This document shows positions 1 through 8,113 of a stretch of DNA of 64,000 bases, in pieces; the first letter of the stretch is position 1; each line of letters opens with the position of its first letter. This stretch comes from Flavobacterium succinicans LMG 10402. Lineage in GTDB: Bacteria; Bacteroidota; Bacteroidia; Flavobacteriales; Flavobacteriaceae. The position numbers were made by a program, and so were the translations under genes. The notes beneath the pieces were generated by a model, which saw only the letters and a program-made list of their open reading frames with translations, was not told where the DNA came from and made no database searches. Location: NCBI RefSeq assembly GCF_000611675.1, contig NZ_JATV01000004.1:186001-250000 (forward strand), in the 5' to 3' direction.

Positions 1-31
1 ATTGACTTTTGACTTTTGAATTTGACATTGT

Positions 32-745
32 TTACACATGAATAATCTCCTCGTCAATCAGCAAATCTTCTCTACGAAGACGAAGGAAAATCTGCGCCAC
101 GGCAATAGTATCTTTCTCACAATAGGTTACGATGCGATCGATGTCTTTCTCAACATAAAAAACATGTCCGACTTGGCTGCCATCGATATCGCCTTTTGGC
201 GAAGGAATACCGAGCACTTTACACATTAGTTTTAGGGAAGTAAAATGCTTATAATCGCCAAATTTCCATAATTCTAAGGTGTCCAAATGCGGAATCTCCC
301 AAGGTTTTTTGCCAAATAAATTGAGTTTATCAGGAATAGGCATTTGGTTGATGATCATTCGGCGGGCTAAAAACGGAATATCAAATTCTTTTGCATTATG
401 ACCACACAACAGGTGTTGTGGCTGATTAAAATGATTGTTGATGAGATTACAAAAGTCTTTCAATAACTGTTTTTCTTCTCCAAAAAAAGAGGTCACTCTA
501 AAATTACGAATGTCACCTTTGATGATAAAAAAACCTACCGAAATGCAAACAATTTTTCCAAACTCGGCCCAAATTCCTGCGCGGTCATAAAATTCTTCTG
601 GCGTAAAATCGTCTTTGCGTTGGTATAGTGTTTTGTGGTCCCAAAGGGCTTTCATTTCGTCATCCAAAGTATTGAAATCAGCAACTTCAGGAACGGTTTC
701 TATGTCTAGAAAAAGAATGTTATTGAGGTTTATTTTTTCGATCAT
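32..745 (-). CDS. Predicted 3'-5' exonuclease, DNA polymerase B-like (DEDDy fold)
   Basis: The 237-residue protein matches the stand-alone PolB-type exonuclease family (PF10108-like), which hydrolyses DNA ends from the 3' side with two metal ions. The DEDD residues are visible: D14 and E16 in FLDIETVPE, D122 in HNAKEFDIPFL, and D212 in YCEKD with Y208 four residues ahead, which is the DEDDy arrangement. No polymerase domain follows and the length is normal for the single-domain family. The gene is complete, with its stop 32 bases into the window, and it stands alone. The substrate in the cell is not known from sequence; a role in DNA repair is inference. Confidence 0.85.
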   Translation of the reverse strand: MIEKINLNNILFLDIETVPEVADFNTLDDEMKALWDHKTLYQRKDDFTPEEFYDRAGIWAEFGKIVCISVGFFIIKGDIRNFRVTSFFGEEKQLLKDFCNLINNHFNQPQHLLCGHNAKEFDIPFLARRMIINQMPIPDKLNLFGKKPWEIPHLDTLELWKFGDYKHFTSLKLMCKVLGIPSPKGDIDGSQVGHVFYVEKDIDRIVTYCEKDTIAVAQIFLRLRREDLLIDEEIIHV

Positions 746-767
746 TTTGTAAGTGATTTAGTCGCGA

Positions 768-807
768 ATTCACGAATTTAAATAATTGAAAATAAAATTC
801 GTGAATT
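768..807. repeat. Perfect inverted repeat, 13-base arms
   Basis: Arms at 768-780 and 795-807 are exact reverse complements around a 14-base AT-rich loop. The arm word AATTCACGAATTT resembles intergenic text elsewhere in the window (for example near 56,135). It lies between the exonuclease and the methyltransferase, both on the minus strand, and has no clear T-run, so I do not call it a terminator. Confidence 0.6.
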
Positions 808-820
808 TGTGGCTATATTT

Positions 821-1291
821 TCAGAAAAGTATTTGTTGACCGGATGGACTTTCGTGTTCGAGTAGCCATTTTTTGCGCCACAATCCGCCAGCATAACCGG
901 TAAGGGAGCCATCAGTTCCAATGACTCTGTGACAGGGCACGACTATCCATAGCGGGTTTTTTCCGTTAGCCGAAGCGACTGCTCGAATGGCTTTGACATC
1001 GCCTAGTTTTTTAGATTGTGCTAGATAAGTTGTTGTTTTTCCGTACGGAATTTCGAGTAGGGCTTGCCACACTTTTTGTTGGAATTCGGTTCCTTTGGGA
1101 TTAAGTTTGAAATCAAAATGGGTGCGATTGCCTTGAAAATACTCACTAAGCTGGGTAACGGCTTCTTGCAAAACAGATGGAATTTCAACGGAAACCTGTC
1201 CCTCATCGGCAACGGAAATTTGAGAAATGCCTTTTTCGGTGCCTGTAATTTGGGCGATTCCTAGTGGTGTATTGATAGCAACGGTTTCCAT
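821..1291 (-). CDS. Methylated-DNA-protein-cysteine methyltransferase (Ogt/MGMT type)
   Basis: This suicide repair enzyme transfers the alkyl group from O6-alkylguanine or O4-alkylthymine to its own cysteine. The active-site motif VVPCHRVIG is present with C120 as acceptor, followed by the substrate-pocket segment LTGYAGGLWRKKWLL. The helix-turn-helix region (about residues 80-110, IPYGKTTTYLAQ) is normal. I chose the internal start METVAINTPLG because family members begin close to it; an upstream ATG would add eight residues (to 1315). At 156 residues it is the small single-domain form without an Ada regulatory domain. Nothing in the neighbourhood indicates adaptive-response regulation. Confidence 0.9.
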   Translation of the reverse strand: METVAINTPLGIAQITGTEKGISQISVADEGQVSVEIPSVLQEAVTQLSEYFQGNRTHFDFKLNPKGTEFQQKVWQALLEIPYGKTTTYLAQSKKLGDVKAIRAVASANGKNPLWIVVPCHRVIGTDGSLTGYAGGLWRKKWLLEHESPSGQQILF

Positions 1292-1345
1292 AAGTTGGTG
1301 TGAATTGAAACGCAAAGTACTAAAAGTTTTTGGATGAATGGCGGT

Positions 1346-1720
1346 GATTGCTCCACGGATTGAACAGATGAAACGGATTTTAAAAATAACTTAAATGACC
1401 TTAAATGGTTGAAAAAGTTAACCGCAAGAGGCGCAAAGATTTACGCAAAGTTCGCAAAGAAATAACTTAAATGACCTTATATGCTTTAAATGGTTGAAAA
1501 AGATAACCGCAAGGTTCACAAAGAAAAACTTAAATGAACTTCTATGGTTAAAGAAAAAAAGTAACCGCAAATTTTCGCAAATTGTTTTTGGTCAAAATTG
1601 CAGTGATTGCCCCACGGATTGAACGGATGAAACGGATTTAAAAAAAACTTAAATGGCCTTAACTTTATTATATGGTTCAAAAATTTTAGACATTGACTGG
1701 AATACTTATATGTCTAATAT
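1346..1720. repeat. Composite non-coding repeat block
   Basis: The 581-base stretch between the methyltransferase start and the cytochrome gene has no credible ORF and is built from short repeated words. The phrase CACGGATTGAACNGATGAAA occurs at about 1357 and 1613. An ACTTAAATGNCCTTA-type word recurs after each, at about 1390, 1465 and 1650. A CGCAAAG/ACCGCAA word recurs between them. I see no gene, promoter or RNA here apart from the hairpin and structured repeat listed next. Confidence 0.6.
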
Positions 1721-1731
1721 GTTTAAAAAAA

Positions 1732-1760
1732 AGAACCATTCGTTTGTACAAATGGTTCTT
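1732..1760 (-). terminator. Intrinsic terminator of the hemB-cytochrome c transcript
   Basis: Nine-base arms AGAACCATT (1732-1740) and AATGGTTCT (1751-1759) enclose a short palindromic loop. Read on the minus strand, the hairpin is followed at once by a run of eight T (1731 downward). It therefore ends leftward transcripts coming from the cytochrome gene, after they have crossed the repeat at 1768-1844. Confidence 0.75.
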
Positions 1761-1767
1761 GTGTGGT

Positions 1768-1844
1768 GAGCCCTGATCGTAACGGCATCCTTTTCCGCCG
1801 GGGTTCGGCGGGAAAGATATAGTGTAGAGCAGGAAGTAGCTCCT
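1768..1844 (+). repeat. Structured intergenic repeat, family A, copy 1
   Basis: The element starts GAGCCCTGAT and ends TAGCTCCT. GAGC (1768-1771) pairs with GCTC (1839-1842), CCTG (1772-1775) pairs with CAGG (1830-1833), and an internal GC-rich hairpin TTCCGCC/GGCGGGAA occupies 1792-1813. It lies between the cytochrome stop and the terminator, so it is transcribed from the opposite strand as part of that 3' UTR. A second copy is at 34,663-34,739. It resembles abundant Flavobacteriia elements and may correspond to the Rfam Flavo-1 motif; I could not test this. Confidence 0.55.
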
Positions 1845-1872
1845 AATCCTTCGACTTAGCTTAGGATTGTTC

Positions 1873-2280
1873 TTATTTCAAATTGGAATAGATGTAGGCT
1901 TCTAATCCTTTTAATTCTTCGTCGGACATGGCTTTGGTGATGGCAAAGTTGGCTTTCATTACTTCATATTGCGCAGGATCCATAATTGGTTTTGCCTCCT
2001 CTTTAAGGAAAGCGATAAGATTGCCGTTTTGTTCTTTGTAAGTTTTGGCCATGTCTTGAACGCTTGGACCAATAAGTTTGGCATCCACACGGTGGCAAGC
2101 AATACAAGCGCCTTTGCCTTCAAAAATTTCTTTTCCTAATGCCGCTGGAGTTGAAGCTGTTGTTGCTGTGGTTTCGGTTGGTGTTTCAGCTGGAGTTGCT
2201 GTGGTGCCAAAGGGTTCTTGACTTTCTTTTTTACAAGAAAGGAAAACTACAGCAGTGGCTAAAATGACAATTTTTTTCAT
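1873..2280 (-). CDS. Small c-type cytochrome lipoprotein
   Basis: The N-terminus MKKIVILATAVVFLSC is a lipoprotein signal with lipobox Cys16, followed by a long Thr/Pro/Ala-rich linker (about residues 25-47). A single heme-binding motif CIACH lies at residues 59-63, and Met100 or Met109 could be the distal ligand. The 135-residue protein should be a membrane-tethered periplasmic electron carrier of the cytochrome c551/c552 type. It lies 60 bases downstream of hemB on the same strand and is probably co-transcribed, which fits a heme consumer placed beside heme synthesis. The electron partner cannot be named from sequence. Confidence 0.88.
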   Translation of the reverse strand: MKKIVILATAVVFLSCKKESQEPFGTTATPAETPTETTATTASTPAALGKEIFEGKGACIACHRVDAKLIGPSVQDMAKTYKEQNGNLIAFLKEEAKPIMDPAQYEVMKANFAITKAMSDEELKGLEAYIYSNLK

Positions 2281-2340
2281 AGTAAGTAGTGTTACAGGGG
2301 GTTCTTAATTGGTCATTATTTTTTGGCTTGGTTGCTTAAA

Positions 2341-3345
2341 TTATTGGTTTTGTTGTTTCAAAAGTATCGCGGCTTCTTTGGCAAAATAAGTTGAGATTAA
2401 ACTCGCGCCAGCTCGCTTGAAACACATTAATTGTTCCATCATAATTTTGTCATGATCGAGCCAACCTCGCTCTGCTGCGGCTTTAATCATGGCATATTCG
2501 CCCGAAACATGGAAAACTGTAACGGGTACATTCACGGCATTTTTAACCTCGCGCACGATATCCAAATAGGCTATTCCAGGTTTGACCATCACCATATCGG
2601 CACCTTCTTCAACATCAGACAAGGCCTCTTTGATAGCTTCGATGCGATTGGCATAATCCATTTGGTAGGTCTTTTTGTCTTTTGGTACTTCAATTTCGGC
2701 TTCTCTTGGAGCACTGTCTAGCGCATCGCGAAACGGGCCATAAAATGCAGAAGCATACTTGGCCGAATAGCTCATAATCCCCACGTGATGATAGCCTGCG
2801 GCATCCAATCCTTGACGCAAACGCAATACGCGTCCGTCCATCATATCGCTTGGTGCTACAAAATCGGCTCCTGCGGTTGCATGCGAAACAGCCATTTTTA
2901 CCAAAGCGTCGTTGGTAGCGTCATTTTCTACATCGCCATTGGCAATGATTCCGTCGTGACCATAAATAGAATAAGGGTCTAAAGCCACATCGGGCATCAC
3001 TATCATTTCTGGACAAGCCGCTTTGATGGCGCGAATGGCTTGTTGCATTAATCCGTTGGGATTCCAAGCTTCTTTACCTGTATTGTCTTTTAGCGCTTCG
3101 CTAACTTTTACATAAATATTGACCGCACGAATGCCTAATGCATAAATTTCTTTGACCTCTGCAACTGTTAAATCAATCGAACGGCGGTAGATTCCCGGCA
3201 TAGAGGGAATTTCGACTTGTACATTCTCACCCTCTGCTATAAACATTGGAAACATAAAATCGGTAGGACTTAAAGTGGTTTCTCTAACTAAGCTTCGGAT
3301 GGATTCGTTCACTCTTAAGCGACGGTTTCTGTGTAGTGGGAACAT
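2341..3345 (-). CDS. hemB: Porphobilinogen synthase (delta-aminolevulinic acid dehydratase)
   Basis: HemB condenses two 5-aminolevulinate molecules to porphobilinogen. Both Schiff-base lysines are visible, K196 in YSAKYASAFYGPFRDA and K255 in MVMVKPG. The segment that carries the catalytic zinc cysteines in zinc-type enzymes reads DVALDPYSIYGHDG (119-132) and has no cysteine, so this is the magnesium-dependent class. The length (334 residues) is typical. It follows hemF and a DUF4421-like gene in a leftward array, with 32 bases separating it from the latter. Confidence 0.97.
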   Translation of the reverse strand: MFPLHRNRRLRVNESIRSLVRETTLSPTDFMFPMFIAEGENVQVEIPSMPGIYRRSIDLTVAEVKEIYALGIRAVNIYVKVSEALKDNTGKEAWNPNGLMQQAIRAIKAACPEMIVMPDVALDPYSIYGHDGIIANGDVENDATNDALVKMAVSHATAGADFVAPSDMMDGRVLRLRQGLDAAGYHHVGIMSYSAKYASAFYGPFRDALDSAPREAEIEVPKDKKTYQMDYANRIEAIKEALSDVEEGADMVMVKPGIAYLDIVREVKNAVNVPVTVFHVSGEYAMIKAAAERGWLDHDKIMMEQLMCFKRAGASLISTYFAKEAAILLKQQNQ

Positions 3346-3377
3346 ATTTTGTTATGGTTTATATTTTCAAAAATTAA

Positions 3378-4319
3378 CTAAAGACCAATAGCCTTGGCTC
3401 CTTTGTCGTACAGTTGTTTTACTTTTTTGGGCGGATCAAATCGATAGCCTGCTGTTACTCTAAAAGTGCTAATGTCTTCATTGAAACGAATCGAGCTATT
3501 CACGTCTTGTGAAAAATTAGTATAGTTTACATTTACAAAAGTAAAAAAGGAATCTGAGTTATAGCCTAATTTTAGGTTAATAGTAGACTGAATTACGCTG
3601 GAAAAATCGCCATCAACATGATTGAATCCCGCTCCAACTGCAATTCCAGAGGATACTAGAACATGATTGCTTATTACCCAATTGTAATAATAGGAGGGAG
3701 CAAGAGTGCCCACAAGGATTTTAACTCTATTTTCGTCATTGCCGTCGTTCAAATTTATACTGGTGTGATATATTGAAAGGGTAGGGATAAAACTACCTGA
3801 ACTTTTGGTTTGCCATTGGTTTTGATTGGCTATAGTTTTGAATGAAAATTTGGGATTAAAAATATAAGAAGTTGTTCCTCCTATTTTAACAGAGCGCATA
3901 TTTGGTAATGCAATATCAAAATTATCCAAAGCGGCATAAAATCCTTTTTGATTGGAATACAATAGCGTCTGCATCCATTGCTTGATGATAAAACGGGTAT
4001 TGAAGTTGACCAATCGCGAATTGGAGTTGTCTTTATTTACAGCAAAAAAAACAGGAGAAATGCCGTAGCTTACATCAATAAACTTGTAACTCAGACTAAA
4101 TCCAATTTGTTCTTTTCTGTTGGGAACTAAGTTGACATAATTGTCTATTCCATTCACCTTAGAAACAAATTGAAAATCATTTGAAGTAGTATAAAAATAG
4201 AGGCTCGCAATTACTTTTTCATCATAGGATTTAAAATAGTTTTTTTGCGCCGATGGTTCTTGTGCCTTGCAACACAAAAGTCCAACAAACCAAAAAAGTA
4301 CTATTTTTTTTAAACCCAT
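3378..4319 (-). CDS. DUF4421-like secreted protein
   Basis: The start MGLKKIVLFWFVGLLCCKAQEPS gives a 313-residue protein with a signal peptide. A longer frame upstream would run inside hemF and lacks a signal. The rest is rich in alternating hydrophobic and aromatic residues typical of outer-membrane beta-barrels, and the early segment KSYDEKVIASLYFYTTSNDF resembles DUF4421, a Bacteroidetes family of unknown function. It overlaps the 3' end of hemF by 10 bases, so its translation is likely coupled to hemF. A link to heme is suggested only by this position. Confidence 0.75.
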   Translation of the reverse strand: MGLKKIVLFWFVGLLCCKAQEPSAQKNYFKSYDEKVIASLYFYTTSNDFQFVSKVNGIDNYVNLVPNRKEQIGFSLSYKFIDVSYGISPVFFAVNKDNSNSRLVNFNTRFIIKQWMQTLLYSNQKGFYAALDNFDIALPNMRSVKIGGTTSYIFNPKFSFKTIANQNQWQTKSSGSFIPTLSIYHTSINLNDGNDENRVKILVGTLAPSYYYNWVISNHVLVSSGIAVGAGFNHVDGDFSSVIQSTINLKLGYNSDSFFTFVNVNYTNFSQDVNSSIRFNEDISTFRVTAGYRFDPPKKVKQLYDKGAKAIGL

Positions 4320-5212
4320 TCTTTTGGCTGCATTAAAGTGGTAATTAATTTTTCTTCCTCGCTTCCCGCAACTGGATGATGGTCGTACACCCATTGCACG
4401 TGCGGTGGTAAAGACATCAAAATACTCTCAATTCTTCCGTTGGTTTTCAAGCCAAATAAAGTGCCTTTGTCGTGTACCAAATTGAATTCAACATAGCGCC
4501 CACGACGAATTTCCTGCCAAGTGCGTTGTTCGGCTGAAAAAGGTAACTCTTTTCTTTTTTCTACAATGGGAACGTAAGCTTGAAGAAAACTATTGCCTAC
4601 TTCGGTTACGAAATTGTACCAATCTTCCATATTCATCGTTTCAGAAGCTTTGCAATAATCAAAGAATAAACCGCCAATGCCTCTCGCTTCGTTGCGATGT
4701 GCATTCCAGAAATAGGCGTCGCATTGCTTTTTATATTTTGGATAAAACTCAGGATTGTGCTTGTCGCAAGCGGTTTTGCAGGTTTGATGAAAATGAACAG
4801 CATCCTCTTCAAACAGATAATATGGGGTTAAATCTTGTCCGCCTCCAAACCATTGCTGAATTACGTTTCCGTTGTCATCATACATTTCAAAATAACGCCA
4901 ATTGGCGTGTACTGTGGGAACCATTGGATTTTTGGGATGCAACACCAAACTCAATCCGCAAGCAAAAAAATCGGCTTCACCAACTTTGAATAATTGCTGC
5001 ATACTGTCTGGTAGTTTACCGTGTACTGCCGAAATATTGACGCCGCCTTTTTCGAAAACAGCGCCGTTCTCGATTACGCGTGTTCTTCCGCCTCCACCTT
5101 CTGGGCGTTCCCAAAGGTCTTCTTTGAATTTGGCCTGACCATCAACCGCTTCTAATCCGGCTACGATTTGGTCTTGAAGGTTTTGTATGTAAGTGTAAAA
5201 TTTATTTTTCAT
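4310..5212 (-). CDS. hemF: Oxygen-dependent coproporphyrinogen III oxidase
   Basis: HemF oxidatively decarboxylates two propionates of coproporphyrinogen III to make protoporphyrinogen IX, using O2. The family signatures are present: WERPEGGGGRTRV near the N-terminus, HPKNPMVPTVHANWRYFEM, and GGGQDLTPYY. The 300-residue length is standard. It overlaps the GNAT gene upstream by 11 bases and the DUF4421-like gene downstream by 10 bases, so it sits inside a translationally coupled string. The use of HemF rather than HemN points to aerobic growth. Confidence 0.97.
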   Translation of the reverse strand: MKNKFYTYIQNLQDQIVAGLEAVDGQAKFKEDLWERPEGGGGRTRVIENGAVFEKGGVNISAVHGKLPDSMQQLFKVGEADFFACGLSLVLHPKNPMVPTVHANWRYFEMYDDNGNVIQQWFGGGQDLTPYYLFEEDAVHFHQTCKTACDKHNPEFYPKYKKQCDAYFWNAHRNEARGIGGLFFDYCKASETMNMEDWYNFVTEVGNSFLQAYVPIVEKRKELPFSAEQRTWQEIRRGRYVEFNLVHDKGTLFGLKTNGRIESILMSLPPHVQWVYDHHPVAGSEEEKLITTLMQPKEWV

Positions 5213-5744
5213 TTTTTAATTCAAATAATTCCATATCTAAAGGAAGTCCGTTAGTAGGTGTAAACTCTGCAATCAAAGTTCTTTGCCAAATAAAACCATT
5301 ATTTTGGGCCACTTTAATGCTTCCTAAATTCGTTTTGTGCGCAATAATTTGAAGCGTTTTTAATTCTAAGACATCGTAAGCAAATTTTGACACTGCTTTT
5401 ACTACTTTAGAAACCAAGCCTTTTCCTTCAAAGCTGTTTCCGATACAATAGGCGAATTCACCTATTTTATTAGTCCAATCAATTTTTTTAATGATAATTA
5501 ATCCGATGATTTTTTGAGAGTCAATTTCTCTAATTGCAAAAGTAAAATTGACTTTCTGTTGTATCTCTTTCTCTTTATTTTTGATATATTCTATGGATTT
5601 ATCAAGTGTTTCATTACTGGAAAGTGTAACGGGAAAAAATTTTGTCAATCGTTCGGTATTCTCAATCATAAAACGATGTAATTGTTCTGCATCAATCGGT
5701 TTTAATTTATCGACACTAATGTTTTCTTGGATTAGTATCTTCAT
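5202..5744 (-). CDS. GNAT-family N-acetyltransferase (RimJ/RimL-like)
   Basis: The 180-residue protein has the GNAT layout: beta-strands around TFAIREIDSQKIIGLIII, an acetyl-CoA loop near FEGKGLVSKVVKAV, and the late segment LGSIKVAQNNGFIWQRTLI typical of RimJ/RimL-type enzymes that acetylate protein N-termini or small amines. The substrate is unknown. It overlaps the hypothetical gene upstream by 4 bases (ATGA) and hemF downstream by 11 bases. That tight packing inside heme genes is unusual for a GNAT enzyme and suggests co-expression, but not necessarily a heme role. Confidence 0.82.
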   Translation of the reverse strand: MKILIQENISVDKLKPIDAEQLHRFMIENTERLTKFFPVTLSSNETLDKSIEYIKNKEKEIQQKVNFTFAIREIDSQKIIGLIIIKKIDWTNKIGEFAYCIGNSFEGKGLVSKVVKAVSKFAYDVLELKTLQIIAHKTNLGSIKVAQNNGFIWQRTLIAEFTPTNGLPLDMELFELKNEK

Positions 5745-6124
5745 GATAAGTTGGCTTTCAAAACGTTTACTTTATTAGCTATCCCAAACGAAAACACTTT
5801 ACTTTCTTTTTGAATAAAACGATAAATAGCAAGTGCTTTTTCAGAAAAAGAAAAGGGACTTGCTGGAGAAAACGCCATTAAAAAATCGGCAAAGGATTCC
5901 ATTTGGTTCCAATCGAAATGAAGGCGTTGCAAATGAAGAACCAAATCCTCTGGTGAAAAATCATTCAGACTTTCCAAATCCATTGCGAAATCTTTCAGCT
6001 CCAATTCGAGTGCCTCTTTTCGGTCTAGACTCCAATCCAAAGGCGGCAATACTAGAGAATGTAACTGCTTTAGACAATTGTCTATTCGGGTACTTTCTTT
6101 ATCTCGCAATCCTTTGCTTAGCAT
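5741..6124 (-). CDS. Hypothetical protein upstream of the GNAT gene
   Basis: I do not recognise this family. Starting at MLSKGLRDKES it is a 127-residue, mostly helical and charged cytoplasmic protein without signal or membrane segment. An ATG 22 codons further upstream lies in repeat-like text and is less likely. Its stop overlaps the GNAT start (ATGA), so the two are translationally coupled. It is the first gene of the run hyp-GNAT-hemF-DUF4421-hemB. Confidence 0.6.
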   Translation of the reverse strand: MLSKGLRDKESTRIDNCLKQLHSLVLPPLDWSLDRKEALELELKDFAMDLESLNDFSPEDLVLHLQRLHFDWNQMESFADFLMAFSPASPFSFSEKALAIYRFIQKESKVFSFGIANKVNVLKANLS

Positions 6125-6307
6125 TTTCTTCTGATTTTTAATATTCAACGGTTTAAAAACCGTTGTAATTGAATTCTTGCTCCTAATCAACGGATTAAAA
6201 TCCGTTACTACAAGATTAGTCGTTCCTACGGAACTTTTTCAAAAAGAAAAAAGTATAAGTTATGTGTCTTTTTTGCTGAACACTAAATCCTGCCAACTGA
6301 CCACTTT

Positions 6308-7336
6308 CTATTTCTTTCTATATTCTTTTACCGCATCGACAAACGCTTTGGCGTGGTCTACAGGGATGTTTGGTAAAATTCCGTGTCCTAAATTGGCGAT
6401 GTATTTATCGGTTCCAAATTCGTCAATCATTTCATGTACCATTTTCTTGATGGTCGGAATAGGTGACAATAATCTTGAAGGGTCAAAATTTCCTTGCAAA
6501 GTAATATTTCCACCTGATAAATAACGAGCATGCTGTGGGGTACACGTCCAATCTACTCCAAGAGCAGAAGCTTTACTTTTTCCCATTTCGTTCAAAGCAA
6601 ACCAGCATCCTTTTCCGAAAACAATTACTGGAGTCACTTCAGCCAAAGCCTCAACGATTTGGTTGATGTATTTCCAAGAGAATTCTTGGTAATCCACAGG
6701 TGACAACATTCCACCCCAAGAATCAAAAATTTGAACGGCGTTTACGCCAGCTTTTACTTTTTCTTTCAAGTATAAAATAGTGGTGTCAGTGATTTTTTGC
6801 AATAAGGTATGCGCGGCAACTGGGTTAGAGAAGCAAAAACCTTTTGCTGTATCAAAACTTTTAGAACCTTTTCCTTCTACCGCATAACAGAAAATCGTCC
6901 AAGGTGAACCTGCAAAACCAATTAAAGGCACCTCATCATTTAGCATTTCTTTGGTCAATTTGATGGCATCAAAAACATAACCTAAGGTTTCATTAACATC
7001 CGGAACAATCACTTGATTGACTTGTTCCATGGTACGAATAGGATTTGGAATAATCGGCCCTAAATTATCTTTCAATTCTACGTGAATTCCCATAGCACGT
7101 GGCACTACCAAAATATCCGAAAACAAAATTGCAGCATCTGGTCCGACGATACGAATAGGTTGTACGGTAATTTCAGCAGCTAATTCTGGCGTTTCGCAAC
7201 GCGTGAAAAAATCGTATTTATCACGCAAAGCACGAAATTCTGGCAAATATCTTCCCGCTTGACGCATCATCCAAACTGGTGGACGTTCTACAGTTTCTCC
7301 TCGTAATGCTTTTAAAAATAGGTCGTTCTTTAACAT
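6308..7336 (-). CDS. hemE: Uroporphyrinogen decarboxylase
   Basis: HemE removes the four acetate carboxyls of uroporphyrinogen III to give coproporphyrinogen III. The N-terminal signature [18 protein letters not shown] is at residues 18-35 with the substrate-binding arginines, and the catalytic aspartate is D74 in [13 protein letters not shown]. Also present are [16 protein letters not shown] and the C-terminal [11 protein letters not shown]. At 342 residues it has family length. It lies 108 bases downstream of hemD on the same strand; 183 bases then separate it from the next gene. Confidence 0.97.
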   Translation of the reverse strand: MLKNDLFLKALRGETVERPPVWMMRQAGRYLPEFRALRDKYDFFTRCETPELAAEITVQPIRIVGPDAAILFSDILVVPRAMGIHVELKDNLGPIIPNPIRTMEQVNQVIVPDVNETLGYVFDAIKLTKEMLNDEVPLIGFAGSPWTIFCYAVEGKGSKSFDTAKGFCFSNPVAAHTLLQKITDTTILYLKEKVKAGVNAVQIFDSWGGMLSPVDYQEFSWKYINQIVEALAEVTPVIVFGKGCWFALNEMGKSKASALGVDWTCTPQHARYLSGGNITLQGNFDPSRLLSPIPTIKKMVHEMIDEFGTDKYIANLGHGILPNIPVDHAKAFVDAVKEYRKK

Positions 7337-7444
7337 AGTTTTCGGTTTTCAGTGTGCTGTTTTCGGGCTGTTCCTTAAAAAGACACTTGCTATTATTGAT
7401 TTTATTTTTATATCTGAACCCTTTCAACGGGAAGGGGTTTTTGT

Positions 7445-8113
7445 TTATTCATATTCTGAAATGACATCGTCGATCACTGATTCAATAGTGGGCTCATCAG
7501 CCACGATGATGTTTTTAATCTTGTGTTTTTCTAAAGCTTCAGCAGTGGTTTCTCCTATACAAAAGCAGTTTTCTTTTTTAATGACATTGTTTTTTAGGTA
7601 GCTTTCTACTCCCGATGGGCTGAAAAAAAGTATGCCATCTAATTTTTCAAGAATCTTGCAAGGTGTTAAAACGGTTTCATAAACTTGAATCTCATTGAAT
7701 GTTACTCCAGCCTCTTTTAAGGCCTTTGGTAAAGTCTCTTTCCGTAAATTACCACTAAAGAAGGTGTAGCTTTCATGACCGTAAATCAAAGCAATAATTT
7801 CGGCTAAATCAGCTGCATATCCGGTATAGGCCACCACATTGAATCCAGCTTCCGACAAAAGAATCTTTGTTTTAAGTCCAACGCAAAATACTTTTTTTGA
7901 TTTTAAATGATCAACGTTTTCCAGCTCAAGTATGCGCTGCGCTGCATTTTGACTGGTAAAAATCAAATTGTCGTTGAGGTTCTTGAGATCAAATTCTTGC
8001 TTGTTTATAGCAATAAAATCCTCTTCGAATACTTCAAAACCAGCTACTAACAGTTGCTGACGCTGCGTATCCGAAAGTGTTTTAGTTGATAAAATAACTG
8101 CTTTTGAATTCAT
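7445..8113 (-). CDS. hemD: Uroporphyrinogen-III synthase
   Basis: HemD closes and inverts ring D of hydroxymethylbilane. The family is poorly conserved, but this 222-residue protein shows the two-lobed pattern with FTSQNAAQRI early, FFSGNLRKETLPKAL in the middle, and FFSPSGVESYL and CIGETTAEAL near the end. Its start shares one base with the hemC stop (TAATG), which is strong supporting context and implies coupled translation of consecutive pathway steps. Confidence 0.93.
   Translation of the reverse strand: MNSKAVILSTKTLSDTQRQQLLVAGFEVFEEDFIAINKQEFDLKNLNDNLIFTSQNAAQRILELENVDHLKSKKVFCVGLKTKILLSEAGFNVVAYTGYAADLAEIIALIYGHESYTFFSGNLRKETLPKALKEAGVTFNEIQVYETVLTPCKILEKLDGILFFSPSGVESYLKNNVIKKENCFCIGETTAEALEKHKIKNIIVADEPTIESVIDDVISEYE

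Noticed and set aside
7221..7427. 68-codon minus-strand ORF between hemD and hemE
   Set aside because: Most of it overlaps the 5' end of hemE in another frame and it has no family features.
7411..7440. Possible terminator before hemD's stop
   Set aside because: The AACCC/GGGTT-type stem contains a wobble and has no T-run on either strand.
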